DNA of 64,000 bases from RGIG4079 sp045596365 (GTDB lineage Bacteria > Bacteroidota > Bacteroidia > Bacteroidales > Muribaculaceae), in assembly GCA_045596365.1 (NCBI GenBank), contig JAZOCE010000007.1, positions 17,333-81,332 of the forward strand, written 5' to 3'. Both the position numbers and the translations under genes were made by a program. Positions 43,849 through 53,886 of this stretch are shown here, in pieces; within the stretch, counting starts at the first letter, position 1; each line of letters opens with the position of its first letter. Under the pieces are notes generated by a model. It was not told the DNA's origin, ran no database searches, and saw only the letters and a program-made list of their open reading frames with translations.

Positions 43849-45177
43849 CTATTGTTTAAGTTTATTAGGTTGGTGTTTATATTTGAATAATATTGCAAAT
43901 AATATAGCAACAACTAATGCATACGATGCAAATATTATCCATGTAATACCCCAATTACCAATGAGATATCCATTGTCCCAGTGGCAGAAGTGTTCTACTA
44001 CTTTTCCGGCAATGAGTGTTCCGACAGTAGCACCAATACCATTTGTCATAAGCATGAAAAGACCTTGCGCAGATGCTTGTATTGATTTGTCTGTCTCTTG
44101 TTCGACAAATAGCGCACCGGAAACATTAAAGAAGTCAAATGCTACACCATATACAATCATTGATAAAACAAACATCCATACTCCGGTTCCGGGATCACCG
44201 ATACCGAATAGTCCAAATCGTAAAACCCATGCAAACATTGCAATTAACATTACTTTTTTAATACCAAAACGATGCAAGAAAAATGGGATTAGTAAGATGC
44301 ATAAAGCTTCGGATATTTGAGAAAGTGACGTTAGAAGTGTCGCATTGTTTGCTCCAAATGTATTTGCATATTCAGGAATAGCTTTAAAACTTGTAATGAA
44401 TGGGGTTGCATAGCCATTTGTTATTTGTAATGACATACCTAATAGCATGGAGAAGATGAAAAATAAAGCCATTTTATGTGATTTGAATAGCTTAAACGCA
44501 TCTAATCCCAGAGATTGAATAATAGATTGTTTTCGTTCATGTTTTACTATCTTGCATTGTGGAAGTGTAAAGCTATACATTGCTAATAATATACCTAATG
44601 CTCCAGATACAAAAAGTTGCATATAGGTGTATTGAAATCTAAAAGGATTGCTTAAACTAAAGAAAAACTCACCATCTTGTGTCAACGTTGCACAATTGAC
44701 GAACCACATTGTCGCAATAAAACCAATGGTCCCAAATACTCTTATTGGGGGGAATGCCGAAACTGTATTATATCCATTCTCTCGTAAGATTGAGAATGCG
44801 ACAGTATTAGATAGAGCTAATGTAGGCATATAGAAGGCTACACTTATAGTATATAAAGTTAATATCGCTGATTTCCCTGGCACGAGTCCTTCTTGTCCTG
44901 ATGAGTATCCTAAATACCAACAAGCAATCATGAATGCACCGGCAATTAAATGACAAATACCCAACATTTTTTGTGGTTGTACATATTTGTCTGCTATAAT
45001 TCCTATAATTGCCGGCATAAATATTGATACAATTCCTTGAATTGCATAAAACCAAGGAATTAGATCTCCTAATCCAGCGTTTCCGAGATAATTTCCTACG
45101 CAAGTTAAATATGATCCCCATATAGCAAACTGTAAGAAGTTCATTATAATGAGTCTTGCTTTAATGTGTCGTGCCAT
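43849..45177 (-). CDS. NupG-type nucleoside permease (MFS)
   Basis: The 442-residue inner-membrane protein has twelve predicted helices and belongs to the nucleoside:H+ symporter branch of the major facilitator superfamily. RLIIMNFLQFAIWGSYLTCVGNYL at the start, IGIIADKYVQPQKML (loop 2-3 motif) and the YNTVSAFPPIRVFGTIGFIA segment fit NupG/XapB-like proteins. The likely job is uptake of nucleosides, which could feed the uridine phosphorylase-like gene at 16869-17744. That link is inference. Confidence 0.85.
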   Translation of the reverse strand: MARHIKARLIIMNFLQFAIWGSYLTCVGNYLGNAGLGDLIPWFYAIQGIVSIFMPAIIGIIADKYVQPQKMLGICHLIAGAFMIACWYLGYSSGQEGLVPGKSAILTLYTISVAFYMPTLALSNTVAFSILRENGYNTVSAFPPIRVFGTIGFIATMWFVNCATLTQDGEFFFSLSNPFRFQYTYMQLFVSGALGILLAMYSFTLPQCKIVKHERKQSIIQSLGLDAFKLFKSHKMALFFIFSMLLGMSLQITNGYATPFITSFKAIPEYANTFGANNATLLTSLSQISEALCILLIPFFLHRFGIKKVMLIAMFAWVLRFGLFGIGDPGTGVWMFVLSMIVYGVAFDFFNVSGALFVEQETDKSIQASAQGLFMLMTNGIGATVGTLIAGKVVEHFCHWDNGYLIGNWGITWIIFASYALVVAILFAILFKYKHQPNKLKQ

Positions 45178-45186
45178 GATAATTAA

Positions 45187-45783
45187 CTATTTATTATTTA
45201 CTTTTTTCTCATTTAAGATTTTACTAACAATGGCGGCTTTCTCGTATTCCTCATTATTAACAAGTTGATGTAATGTGCGTTCAAGTTCCTCAATAGTGTA
45301 ATTCTCTATTTTGGGCTTTTTTATTATTTGTTCGGAATCATTAATCTTTTTGTGAGCACTTTCAGTATCTTCGTTAATGAAGCCTGTTTCGACCAAAATT
45401 TTAGAGGTTGTGTATATTGGAGATTTGGTTCGTATTGCTATCGCTATAGCATCTGATGTGCGAGAATCAATTGTTACTTCTCTTTCTCCATCGCTAAAAG
45501 TCAAATCTGAATAAAAAATCCCATTTTCAAATTTATATATATAGACACTTTTCAACGCAACCCCAAATGCATTAGAGAAACTTATAAATAAATCATGTGT
45601 AAGTGGGCGAGGGGGCTTTACTCCTTCTATTTCAAGTGCAATAGCTTGTGCTTCAGGAGCGCCTATGATAATGGGAAGATGATAAGGTCCATCTTCTTGT
45701 TCTAATATTATGGCATATACTCCTGCTTTTACTTCGCTAAAAGTGATACCAAGTATTGATAACTTTACTTTGTCTTTTTTCAT
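45187..45783 (-). CDS. DUF151 bifunctional-nuclease-family protein with UvrB/UvrC-like motif
   Basis: The 198-residue protein has the DUF151 domain (about 1-135): VYAIILEQEDGPYHLPIIIGAPEAQAIALEIEG and SRTSDAIAIAIRTKSPIY are its signatures. After an acidic linker, residues about 155-195 (IEELERTLHQLVNNEEYEKAAIVSKIL) form the UVR helical hairpin found in UvrB and UvrC. DUF151 proteins have been reported as nucleases in plants; the bacterial role is unsettled. It lies between the permease gene and mnmA. Confidence 0.88.
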   Translation of the reverse strand: MKKDKVKLSILGITFSEVKAGVYAIILEQEDGPYHLPIIIGAPEAQAIALEIEGVKPPRPLTHDLFISFSNAFGVALKSVYIYKFENGIFYSDLTFSDGEREVTIDSRTSDAIAIAIRTKSPIYTTSKILVETGFINEDTESAHKKINDSEQIIKKPKIENYTIEELERTLHQLVNNEEYEKAAIVSKILNEKKVNNK

Positions 45784-45787
45784 GATA

Positions 45788-46867
45788 TTATAATACTATG
45801 TTTTGTCCGGTTATTATACCGCTGCCATAGCATAAACGCTTATCCTTGTCATATATAACAGCAAACTGCCCTGGAGCTATGCCCTGAACCTTATTTTCTG
45901 ATTCAATCACATATTCCATATCTCCTAAATGGGTGAGTTTTGCCGGCAAAAATTCAGGCATGTGTCGGTTTTTAAATGTAATATCTACCTGGTTACATGA
46001 ATTTTGCCATGGATTTTCTGTTATAAAGTGCATTTCGTCAAGATGCAATGTGTTGCCATATTGTTTCTCGGTTCCATATCCATTGCTGACATATATTACA
46101 TTGTCATGAACATTTTTTTTAACAACATACCATGGTCCGCCACTTAAACCTAATCCTTTACGTTGACCTATTGTATGAAACCAGAATCCTTTGTGTTCTC
46201 CAAGTTTTTTACCGGTTTCAAGTTCGATAATTGCACCTTTTTTCTCTCCGAGATGGCGACGAATAAAGTCGTTGTAATTTATTTTGCCGAGAAAACATAT
46301 TCCTTGACTATCTTTGCGATAGGCATTAGGCATTTGAGCTTTAATCGCAATTTCTCTAACTTCTGGTTTTGGAATACTTCCAAGTGGGAATATTAAATGG
46401 CTCAATTGGTCATAGCTTATGCGAGCAAGGAAATCAGTTTGATCCTTAACGGGATCAACTGCAGTTGCAAGATAAACTTTATCGTTGATTATTTTAGTAG
46501 ATGCATAGTGCCCAGTTGCTGTTTTATCATAAACGTGTCCCCAGCGTTGTTCGAAATAGCCAAATTTGATCATTTTATTGCACATGATATCCGGATTAGG
46601 AGTGAGCCCTTGCTTGACTGTTTGTAATGCATATTCCATTACATTTTCCCAATATTCTTCATGTAAAGAGACAACATCAAAGGGAAGATTATATTTTTTT
46701 GCAATATAACTACACATTTCAATGTCTTCTTCGGCAGAGCAATCACCTTCTCCTGTATCAAGACCTATTCTGATGTAAAATAGATGAAGATCATGCCCCT
46801 GCTCTAATAGTCGGTGTACTGCAACTGCACTATCAACACCTCCCGAAATTAACGCTGCTATTTTCAT
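45788..46867 (-). CDS. mnmA: tRNA 2-thiouridine(34) synthase
   Basis: The 359-residue PP-loop enzyme thiolates U34 of Lys, Glu and Gln tRNAs. The PP-loop SGGVDS is at residues 8-13. The catalytic Cys96 lies in NPDIMCNKMIKFG and its partner Cys191 in SQGICFLGK. IGQRKGLGLSGG and the C-terminal beta-barrel are present. In E. coli the sulfur comes from the Tus relay; no tus genes are seen here. Its ATG overlaps the stop of the upstream thioredoxin-like gene by 4 bp. Confidence 0.94.
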   Translation of the reverse strand: MKIAALISGGVDSAVAVHRLLEQGHDLHLFYIRIGLDTGEGDCSAEEDIEMCSYIAKKYNLPFDVVSLHEEYWENVMEYALQTVKQGLTPNPDIMCNKMIKFGYFEQRWGHVYDKTATGHYASTKIINDKVYLATAVDPVKDQTDFLARISYDQLSHLIFPLGSIPKPEVREIAIKAQMPNAYRKDSQGICFLGKINYNDFIRRHLGEKKGAIIELETGKKLGEHKGFWFHTIGQRKGLGLSGGPWYVVKKNVHDNVIYVSNGYGTEKQYGNTLHLDEMHFITENPWQNSCNQVDITFKNRHMPEFLPAKLTHLGDMEYVIESENKVQGIAPGQFAVIYDKDKRLCYGSGIITGQNIVL

Positions 46868-47745
46868 AGTCTTGAAACGGTTGCTATTAAAGTGTTAATA
46901 TCTATGTTTTTAGCAAGAATTGTATGCTTTTGATCCAAAAGATATATGCTTGGAGTCATTCTCATGTCAAAATGAGAATCAACATCAGGAGAAGCTCCCT
47001 TGATCCATGATGATGGGTATTTTGATGTATTTTCTCTCCATTCATCGTCAGCCTCTGTTGGATTTATACTAACAATTAATAATTTGCCTTCGGTTATTAA
47101 TTGTTGAATTTTAATATTCGTGGCCATTCTTGCGCGTGCCATTATACAATCATCGCAATCAGTCTCATTAATGAACAATAATATAAATGTGGCACTACTA
47201 AGGTCTTTAAGGTTTTGCTTGTTTCCTTGCTCATCTATAAAAGTCAGAGGATATGCAGTCATTCCAACTTGAGATTGCTCAAGAACTTCTACATGATATG
47301 CAAAGCGCGCTTTACGTTCTTTTGGAATTTTTTTTGTCTCGACAACGGCTTTTGCAAAGGGTAAATATAATTCATCACTCCAAAATTGAGCACTATCTCC
47401 GTATAGCGATTCTTGAGCAATTTCGCCTAATATTAGCATGTTTTCCGGGTTCTTTTTAACCGTTTTTATCAGTTTTTCAATTGAAAGATTCATTGTGTCT
47501 TTGTGTGCATAAGGAGCAACAGCAATATAATCATTAAATGCTTGTTTAAAACGATCTTTTGAATAGAAAGCACTTTTTAGGTTACATCTATCCCAAAAAT
47601 GAGAAACAAGATAATTACTTCTTTCATCAAGATTTGTAAGGATATCAGGAATGTGAGGATATTGGAAGAGTGTTTCTGCCTCTTGCGCATTAAGTGACAG
47701 AATGGCAGATAAAAAAAATATCGTATTTGTAATAATTTTTTTCAT
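46864..47745 (-). CDS. Secreted thioredoxin-like protein (DUF5106-like N-terminus)
   Basis: The 293-residue protein has a signal peptide (MKKIITNTIFFLSAILSLNAQ). I use the ATG at 47745 rather than one five codons upstream. Residues about 25-170 are a helical region of the DUF5106 type (HFWDRCNLKSAFYSKDRFKQAFNDYI). Residues about 175-290 form a thioredoxin fold with an intact CDDC motif in NETDCDDCIMARARM, and TPSIYLLDQ supplies the cis-proline. It probably reduces periplasmic disulfides. It is the first gene of the seven-gene unit. Confidence 0.85.
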   Translation of the reverse strand: MKKIITNTIFFLSAILSLNAQEAETLFQYPHIPDILTNLDERSNYLVSHFWDRCNLKSAFYSKDRFKQAFNDYIAVAPYAHKDTMNLSIEKLIKTVKKNPENMLILGEIAQESLYGDSAQFWSDELYLPFAKAVVETKKIPKERKARFAYHVEVLEQSQVGMTAYPLTFIDEQGNKQNLKDLSSATFILLFINETDCDDCIMARARMATNIKIQQLITEGKLLIVSINPTEADDEWRENTSKYPSSWIKGASPDVDSHFDMRMTPSIYLLDQKHTILAKNIDINTLIATVSRL

Positions 47746-47774
47746 ATAGTTATTTGGCATATGATTTGCATTTA

Positions 47775-47782
47775 CAAAGGTA
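47775..47782 (-). promoter_or_regulatory. Candidate -7 box of the seven-gene operon
   Basis: A perfect TACCTTTG on the minus strand, about 30 nt before the ATG at 47745. A -33 element is weak. Confidence 0.5.
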
Positions 47783-47865
47783 GTGAAAGGAGACTAAAAT
47801 AAAAAATAAAAGTCAACTATACTGTATGATTGATTGTTAATAAATAGGTTTAAATTTTTACGTCT

Positions 47866-50454
47866 ATGAATTTTAATAAGTTTACAATTAAGTCTCAAGA
47901 GGCAGTACAAAAGGCCATTGAGATAACTCGCAATTCCGGAAGTCAAGCAATTGAGCCGGTTCATTTATTGAAGGGCGTAATGACAGAAGGTGATTCTCTT
48001 GTCAAATTTGTTTTCCAAAAAGTTGGAGCCAATATAGGTCAGCTTTCTATGTTGATAGACAAGACAATTTCTTCATTACCTAAGGTCTCTGGCGGTGAGC
48101 CTTATTTTAGTAGAGAAACCAATGATGTATTACAAAAATCATTGGATGTAGCAAAAGATAATGGTGATGAATATGTAACAATTGAAGCATTATTGCTTGC
48201 ACTATATCTGATAAAAAGTCAGGCTTCCACTATATTGAAGGATTTAGGACTTAATGAGAAAGATATGCGTGTGGCAATAGATGAGTTGCGTAAAGGTAAA
48301 AAAGCAACAGAACAATCGGCGGAGGATACCTACAACGCATTGAGTAAATATGCTATAAATCTTAATGAACAAGCGCGTGCCGGTAAATTGGATCCGGTGA
48401 TTGGTCGCGATGAAGAAATTCGTCGTGTGTTGCAGATTTTAAGTCGACGCACTAAAAATAATCCAATGTTGATTGGTGAGCCGGGGACAGGAAAAACAGC
48501 GATAGCCGAAGGTCTTGCACAACGCATTGTGCGAGGTGATGTGCCTGAAAATTTGCGTACAAAACAAATTTTCTCTTTGGATATGGGAGCATTAGTTGCC
48601 GGGGCTAAATATAAAGGAGAATTTGAGGAACGCTTAAAAGCAATTGTCAATGAAGTTACCCAAAGTGATGGTGAAATAATCTTGTTTATTGATGAAATTC
48701 ACACTCTTGTAGGTGCTGGGAAAGGAGAAGGGGCAATGGATGCTGCCAATATACTAAAACCAGCTCTTGCTCGTGGCGAGTTGCGTAGTATAGGAGCAAC
48801 AACACTTGATGAATATCAAAAATATTTTGAAAAGGATAAGGCTCTTGAACGTCGTTTCCAAAAAGTAATGATTGACGAGCCTGATGAGATGAGTGCAATT
48901 GCTATTCTTCGTGGCTTAAAAGAAAGATATGAAAACCATCACAAGGTGCGCATTCGTGATGAGGCTATTATTGCAGCTGTACAACTATCAGAGCGTTATA
49001 TTACTGATAGGTTCCTCCCTGACAAGGCGATTGACCTTATAGATGAAGCTGCTTCTAAATTGCGCATTGAGATTGATTCTGTGCCACAAGTTCTTGATGA
49101 GATCATTCGTCAAATAGCGCAAAAAGAAATCGAGCGTGAAGCTATTAAACGTGAAGGCGATTCAGTTCATGTTAAAGAGATAGAAAAAGATCTTGCTCAA
49201 TTGCGTGAAGAAGAAAAGGCCTATACTGCAAAGTGGAAAGCTGAAAAAGAATTGATAAATCACATTCAACAGAATAAGATTGATATAGAACAGCTTAATT
49301 TTGACGCTGAGCGAGCTGAACGTGAGGGCGACTATGCTCGTGTTGCAGAAATACGTTATTCTAAGATTCAAGAAAAAGTAAAAGAAAATGAGTCTATTCA
49401 GCAGCAGCTCAAAGCAATGCAAGGAGAAGATGCCTTGATAAAAGAAGAGGTTGATGCCGAAGATATTGCCGATGTTGTCTCTCGATGGACCGGCATTCCG
49501 GTAAATAAAATGGTACAAAGTGAGAAAGAAAAATTGCTTCACCTTGAAGATGAATTACACAAACGTGTAATTGGTCAAGACGATGCCATTTGTGCCATTG
49601 CCGATGCTGTACGTCGTAGTCGTGCCGGACTTAATGATCCGCGCCGACCCATAGGCTCGTTTATATTCCTGGGAACCACTGGGGTGGGTAAAACAGAGTT
49701 GGCAAAGGCTCTTGCTGAGTATCTGTTTGACGATGAAAACATGATGACACGCATTGACATGAGTGAATATCAAGAGAAACACACTGTTTCTCGTCTTGTT
49801 GGTGCGCCTCCGGGATATGTAGGATATGATGAAGGCGGACAATTGACGGAGTCAGTACGTCGTAAACCTTATCAGGTAGTTCTTTTTGACGAGATCGAAA
49901 AAGCTCATCCCGACGTGTTTAATGTTTTACTTCAGGTGCTTGATGATGGACGATTGACTGATAATAAAGGGCGATTGGTAAATTTCAAAAATACTATTAT
50001 CATTATGACCTCAAATATGGGCTCTCACTTGATAAGAGAAAATTTTGCAAAAATGACAGCTGATAATCGTTATGAGGTCATTGAGCGAACAAAGATCGAT
50101 GTTTTGGAAATGATGAAACAGACAATTCGACCGGAATTCCTAAATCGTATTGATGAAATTATAATGTTTACTCCGTTAAATGAAAACGAGATAGAGCAAA
50201 TTGTCAAGTTGCAGATAGACAGCATTAAGCGCATGCTTGCAAGTAATGGCGTAACACTTGAGGTTACCGATAGCGCATTGCATTATTTGGCAGAGGAAGG
50301 TTATGATCCGGAATTTGGTGCTCGTCCGGTAAAGAGAGTGATACATCGCATGATATTAAATCAGTTATCTAAGGATATATTAGCTCAAAAGATTGATCGG
50401 AGCAAGCCAATAATTATTGATTATAATCAAGGCTCATTGACTTTCAAGAATTAG
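47866..50454 (+). CDS. clpB: ATP-dependent chaperone ClpB
   Basis: The 862-residue AAA+ disaggregase pulls polypeptides from aggregates together with DnaK. The N-terminal Clp repeat domain covers about 1-145. The first ATPase domain has GEPGTGKTAI near 205 and LFIDEIHTLVGAG; the middle coiled-coil domain spans about 400-525. The second ATPase domain has GTTGVGKTEL near 605 and VLFDEIEKAHPDVF. The middle domain separates it from ClpA or ClpC. No IGF-type ClpP loop is evident. A T-tailed hairpin follows. Confidence 0.97.
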   Translation: MNFNKFTIKSQEAVQKAIEITRNSGSQAIEPVHLLKGVMTEGDSLVKFVFQKVGANIGQLSMLIDKTISSLPKVSGGEPYFSRETNDVLQKSLDVAKDNGDEYVTIEALLLALYLIKSQASTILKDLGLNEKDMRVAIDELRKGKKATEQSAEDTYNALSKYAINLNEQARAGKLDPVIGRDEEIRRVLQILSRRTKNNPMLIGEPGTGKTAIAEGLAQRIVRGDVPENLRTKQIFSLDMGALVAGAKYKGEFEERLKAIVNEVTQSDGEIILFIDEIHTLVGAGKGEGAMDAANILKPALARGELRSIGATTLDEYQKYFEKDKALERRFQKVMIDEPDEMSAIAILRGLKERYENHHKVRIRDEAIIAAVQLSERYITDRFLPDKAIDLIDEAASKLRIEIDSVPQVLDEIIRQIAQKEIEREAIKREGDSVHVKEIEKDLAQLREEEKAYTAKWKAEKELINHIQQNKIDIEQLNFDAERAEREGDYARVAEIRYSKIQEKVKENESIQQQLKAMQGEDALIKEEVDAEDIADVVSRWTGIPVNKMVQSEKEKLLHLEDELHKRVIGQDDAICAIADAVRRSRAGLNDPRRPIGSFIFLGTTGVGKTELAKALAEYLFDDENMMTRIDMSEYQEKHTVSRLVGAPPGYVGYDEGGQLTESVRRKPYQVVLFDEIEKAHPDVFNVLLQVLDDGRLTDNKGRLVNFKNTIIIMTSNMGSHLIRENFAKMTADNRYEVIERTKIDVLEMMKQTIRPEFLNRIDEIIMFTPLNENEIEQIVKLQIDSIKRMLASNGVTLEVTDSALHYLAEEGYDPEFGARPVKRVIHRMILNQLSKDILAQKIDRSKPIIIDYNQGSLTFKN

Positions 50455-50471
50455 TCGATATTGAGAATTAG

Positions 50472-50502
50472 AGTGGAGATGTATATATCTCCACTTTTTT
50501 TG
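50472..50502 (+). terminator. Terminator of clpB
   Basis: AGTGGAGAT (50472-50480) pairs with ATCTCCACT (50487-50495), followed by a run of seven Ts. Confidence 0.85.
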
Positions 50503-50577
50503 TGATTATTTAAATCAATAAATAAAACCAGTATTCTCTTTGTTTGTTTTGTATATACTAACCAAAACAAAGTGTAT

Positions 50578-51045
50578 ATGAAAAAGGTATTTTATTTATT
50601 ATTAGTCCTTCCATTGCTCATGGTATCGTGTGATGATGACCATGATGATGATTTCCCAAGAGTGAAAATGTCGATTGATATTTCAGGGGCAAAAGTTATT
50701 GATAATACAATCTATGTCGTTCAAGGTGATACATTATCAATTGATAGTATAAGTGTTGTCCCTGTTAAACACAATCAAAAAGTAGTAATTGCAGCTACAA
50801 GTTATTATTGGGATAGAATGTACGTTGGGACTGCTACGATACCACCATTTGACTACTCTGTTGATACCGGGTTGTTAATGACGGGACGTCATCTATTGCA
50901 AATGCGCAGTTCGTTATTGGCGGTCGATTATCCTCCTGTTGTTGCTATAATGACTTATCCTGTTAGGATAGTGGAAGATGAAGCCGATATTCCCGATGGA
51001 AATATTGAAACGACTTTGATTATTACTCCTGAGATAGATGATTAA
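50578..51045 (+). CDS. Small lipoprotein of unknown function
   Basis: The 155-residue protein begins at the ATG at 50578, with the lipoprotein signal MKKVFYLLLVLPLLMVSC. An in-frame GTG two codons upstream is ignored. The mature part starts with a charged DDDHDDDF stretch, which in Bacteroidetes can act as a surface-export signal after the lipidated Cys. The rest is beta-strand rich (TIYVVQGDTLSIDSISVVP, YPVRIVEDE) and could be an immunoglobulin-like fold. I give no function. Confidence 0.7.
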   Translation: MKKVFYLLLVLPLLMVSCDDDHDDDFPRVKMSIDISGAKVIDNTIYVVQGDTLSIDSISVVPVKHNQKVVIAATSYYWDRMYVGTATIPPFDYSVDTGLLMTGRHLLQMRSSLLAVDYPPVVAIMTYPVRIVEDEADIPDGNIETTLIITPEIDD

Positions 51046-51051
51046 TAAAAA

Positions 51052-51088
51052 AACGATGTTCAAAATTTTTGAACATCGTTATTTTTTA
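51052..51088. terminator. Bidirectional terminator between lipoprotein and fabI
   Basis: AACGATGTTC (51052-51061) pairs with GAACATCGTT (51071-51080), with T-rich flanks on both strands. Confidence 0.8.
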
Positions 51089-51101
51089 TTATTAAGTATA
51101 A

Positions 51102-51959
51102 TTATCCGTAAATGATTTTACCATTTTCATCCATATACTCTTCAAGCCCTTTTTCATAAGCATTCATAGCACGAAGGCTCATGCCCATGTTTGAGAAACC
51201 TCCATCGTGGTAGAGATTTTGCATAGTAACCTTCTTTGTTAGATCAGAGAACATTACGATGCAATAGTCGGCACATTCGTCTGCCGATGCGTTGCCAAGA
51301 GGAGACATGCGGTTGGCAAAGTCAAACAATTTATCCATGCCTTTAACACCTGAACCCGCAGTTGTCATTGTAGGCGATTGAGAAATTGTGTTTACGCGCA
51401 CATGGTGTTCTCGACCATAGATGTAACCGAAACTGCGAGCAATTGATTCAAGCAATGCTTTAGCATCGGCCATATCGTTGTAACCAAAGAATGTACGTTG
51501 TGCTGCTACATAACTAAGTGCAACTATAGAACCATATTCAGCAATTGCATCAAGTTTTTTTGCTGCTTGTATCATTTTGTGGAATGATATTGCTGATATG
51601 TCAAGAGTTTTTCCTAATAAATCATAATCGAGGTCATCATACACGCGTTTTTTACGCACGTTTGGCGACATCCCAATTGAGTGTAACACAAAATCTATCT
51701 TTCCACCAAGTATTTCCATTGATTTTTTGAACACCATTTCAAGGTCTTCAACGCTTGTTGCATCAGCGGGAATGATTTCTGCTCCAAGTTTTTCTCCAAG
51801 AGCATTAACATCTCCCATGCGGACGGCTATAGGGGTGTTGCTCAATGTGATAGTCGCACCTTCTTCAACTGCTTTTTCTGCAACTTTCCATGCGATACTC
51901 ATGTCGTTGAGTGCTCCAAAGATGATGCCACGTTTTCCTTTTAATAAATTGTAACTCAT
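51102..51959 (-). CDS. fabI: Enoyl-ACP reductase (NADH)
   Basis: The 285-residue short-chain dehydrogenase reduces the enoyl double bond in each fatty-acid elongation round. The N-terminal NADH-binding signature is GIIFGALNDMSIAWKVA. The substrate and NADH contact LHSIGMSPN is near residue 93. The catalytic pair is Tyr160 and Lys167 in GYNDMADAK (Y-x6-K spacing, typical of FabI), and RVNTISQSPTMTTAG contains the flexible substrate loop. A consensus promoter lies upstream. Confidence 0.94.
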   Translation of the reverse strand: MSYNLLKGKRGIIFGALNDMSIAWKVAEKAVEEGATITLSNTPIAVRMGDVNALGEKLGAEIIPADATSVEDLEMVFKKSMEILGGKIDFVLHSIGMSPNVRKKRVYDDLDYDLLGKTLDISAISFHKMIQAAKKLDAIAEYGSIVALSYVAAQRTFFGYNDMADAKALLESIARSFGYIYGREHHVRVNTISQSPTMTTAGSGVKGMDKLFDFANRMSPLGNASADECADYCIVMFSDLTKKVTMQNLYHDGGFSNMGMSLRAMNAYEKGLEEYMDENGKIIYG

Positions 51960-52292
51960 AAAATTTTAGTTTTATGTATTAATATCGGTGCAAAAGTACA
52001 AAAAATCGGGCAAATTGACAAATTTTGCTATTTCGGCGAGTTTTCTAACTTTTGCGTTTAATAATATTCTTTTACACAATATTTCAGTTTAACATCTGAC
52101 AAACAACAATTTACATTCCATTAGGTAATTTTTAAATGTTAATAGATGTAAACTCTTGCCCTTAGGCAAAATCTCATGTTTTATTTTTACAAATATAGGA
52201 ATTTTATTATGATTTTGGGGTAATTCGTTTTTTATTTGTTAACTTCGCACTATATTAACCTAAAATCAAAATTAACCCTTAAATAAAAACTG
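51960..52292. other. 333-bp divergent intergenic region fabI / GHL10
   Basis: It holds the fabI promoter and a weak plus-strand TAACTTCG box (52240-52247). Small inverted repeats lie between (TTTACAT with ATGTAAA, and TTGCC/GGCAA at 52156-52169). I see no ORF. Confidence 0.5.
51991..52022 (-). promoter_or_regulatory. Promoter of fabI
   Basis: On the minus strand TTTG (52019-52022), a 20-nt spacer and a perfect TACTTTTG (51991-51998), about 32 nt before the ATG. Confidence 0.75.
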
Positions 52293-53762
52293 ATGAAAAG
52301 AAAAATTTTATCGTTAGCTTTGGTCGCTGTATCTACAGTGTCAATGTTTGCTGAAAATCCAAAGCGCGAATTTCGTGGTGCTTGGATGCACACTATTAAT
52401 CAAAGGCAGTATTCAAAACAAACAACAGAAGAAAACAAAGCTTATCTCATTGATCAATTGGATAAATTGCAAGCAGCAGGATGTAATGCTGTAATATGGC
52501 AGGTGCGTCCATCGGCTGATGCTCTCTATGTTTCTAACTATGAGCCATGGAGCCGATTTCTTTCAGGAAAAGCCGGTGTTGCACCAATTCCAATGTGGGA
52601 TCCATTGCAATTTATGATTGATGAATGTCATTCTCGTGGCATGGAACTGCATGCATGGTTAAATCCTTATCGTGTAACAACATCAGAAAAAGAGGAGCTC
52701 CCATTTAATCATATCTTTTATCAACACCCCGAGCGATTTGTGCGTTATGGCTCACAATTATATTTTGATCCGGGTTGGCCCGAAAACATTGAGTTTATCT
52801 CTAAGGTAGTAAATGATATTGTTTCTCGCTATGATGTAGATGCAATTCACATGGACGATTATTTCTATCCTTATCCAATCACCGGAGTTGATTTTCCCGA
52901 TGATAAATCTTATGCTGCATACGGTAATGGTATGGATCGTGGTGATTGGCGTCGTCAAAATTGCGATAAACTCATTGAAACACTTCATAAAACTATTGTT
53001 GAAGCAAAACCTTGGGTGCGTCTTGGTATCAGTCCATTTGGTATTTGGCGCAATAAGAAATCTGATTCTCGAGGTAGTGATACAAATGGACTTCAAAACT
53101 ATGATGCTCTTTTTGCCGACGTGTTATTATGGACCGAAAAAGGCTGGGTTGACTATATGATGCCACAACTTTATTGGGAACGTGAGCACAAGTTAGCTTC
53201 TCATGATATATTAAATAAATGGTGGGCAGAGAACAACAATAATCGTCACATGTATATCGGTCAATCGGTAAATCGCACAATGGATCGTATTGACCTTGAA
53301 CCATCTACCGATGCAACTCAATTACGTTCTAAAATCGAAATGTCGCGTGCATTCCCCGGTGGAATTCATGGCAACTGCTGGTGGCCAGGTTATTCTGTAA
53401 CTAACAACTATAAAGGTGTTGCTGACTCTCTTGCTGCATATCATCAATCAACAATAGCTATTGTTCCATCATATCCTTGGATTTCAACTGAAATCCCTGC
53501 TATAGTAGAGGTTAAAGCTAATAAAGAAGGAAAATTAACATGGAAAGCTCCTGTTTTAGAAAACAAAGCTACCGATGTTGTTAGATATGTTGTATATCGC
53601 TTTGCCGACAAAAAATCAATTAACCTTGAAGATGCTTCAGCTATAGTTGTTGTAACTCCGGCTAATGAATTTGATACAAAAGAAAAAGGAGTATATGTGG
53701 TTACGGCTCTTGACCGTGTTAACAATGAGTCTCCGGCATCAAAACCCATTGAAATTAAGTAG
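52293..53762 (+). CDS. Secreted GHL10/DUF187-type glycoside hydrolase-like protein
   Basis: The 489-residue protein has a signal peptide (about 1-20, STVSMFA) and a TIM-barrel domain of the GHL10 (DUF187, YngK-like) family. Marker strands are REFRGAWMHTINQRQY, AVIWQVRPSADALY, LHAWLNPYRV, AIHMDDYFYPYP with acidic residues at the barrel end, LGISPFGIWRN, and DYMMPQLYWERE. A C-terminal beta-sandwich domain (about 405-489, fibronectin III-like) follows. The family is suspected to act on peptidoglycan or other glycans; substrate not assigned. A T-tailed terminator follows. Confidence 0.85.
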   Translation: MKRKILSLALVAVSTVSMFAENPKREFRGAWMHTINQRQYSKQTTEENKAYLIDQLDKLQAAGCNAVIWQVRPSADALYVSNYEPWSRFLSGKAGVAPIPMWDPLQFMIDECHSRGMELHAWLNPYRVTTSEKEELPFNHIFYQHPERFVRYGSQLYFDPGWPENIEFISKVVNDIVSRYDVDAIHMDDYFYPYPITGVDFPDDKSYAAYGNGMDRGDWRRQNCDKLIETLHKTIVEAKPWVRLGISPFGIWRNKKSDSRGSDTNGLQNYDALFADVLLWTEKGWVDYMMPQLYWEREHKLASHDILNKWWAENNNNRHMYIGQSVNRTMDRIDLEPSTDATQLRSKIEMSRAFPGGIHGNCWWPGYSVTNNYKGVADSLAAYHQSTIAIVPSYPWISTEIPAIVEVKANKEGKLTWKAPVLENKATDVVRYVVYRFADKKSINLEDASAIVVVTPANEFDTKEKGVYVVTALDRVNNESPASKPIEIK

Positions 53763-53784
53763 TAAAATATTTGACCGTTGAGAG

Positions 53785-53818
53785 GGGTGTGGAATTTTAT
53801 TCTACACCCTTTTTTTTT
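53785..53818 (+). terminator. Terminator of the GHL10 gene
   Basis: GGGTGTGGAAT pairs with ATTCTACACCC (one G-T pair) around TTT, followed by nine Ts. Confidence 0.85.
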
Positions 53819-53886
53819 AAATAAATAGAAGTTCTGAAAACAAATTTTGTAAAAAACATTATCTTTGCCATAAAGATGAGGTTACA

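Noticed and set aside
43848..43913. Earlier start of rsmE
   Set aside because: The 22 extra residues are Asn/Leu/Tyr-rich, overlap the permease gene and are not family-like.
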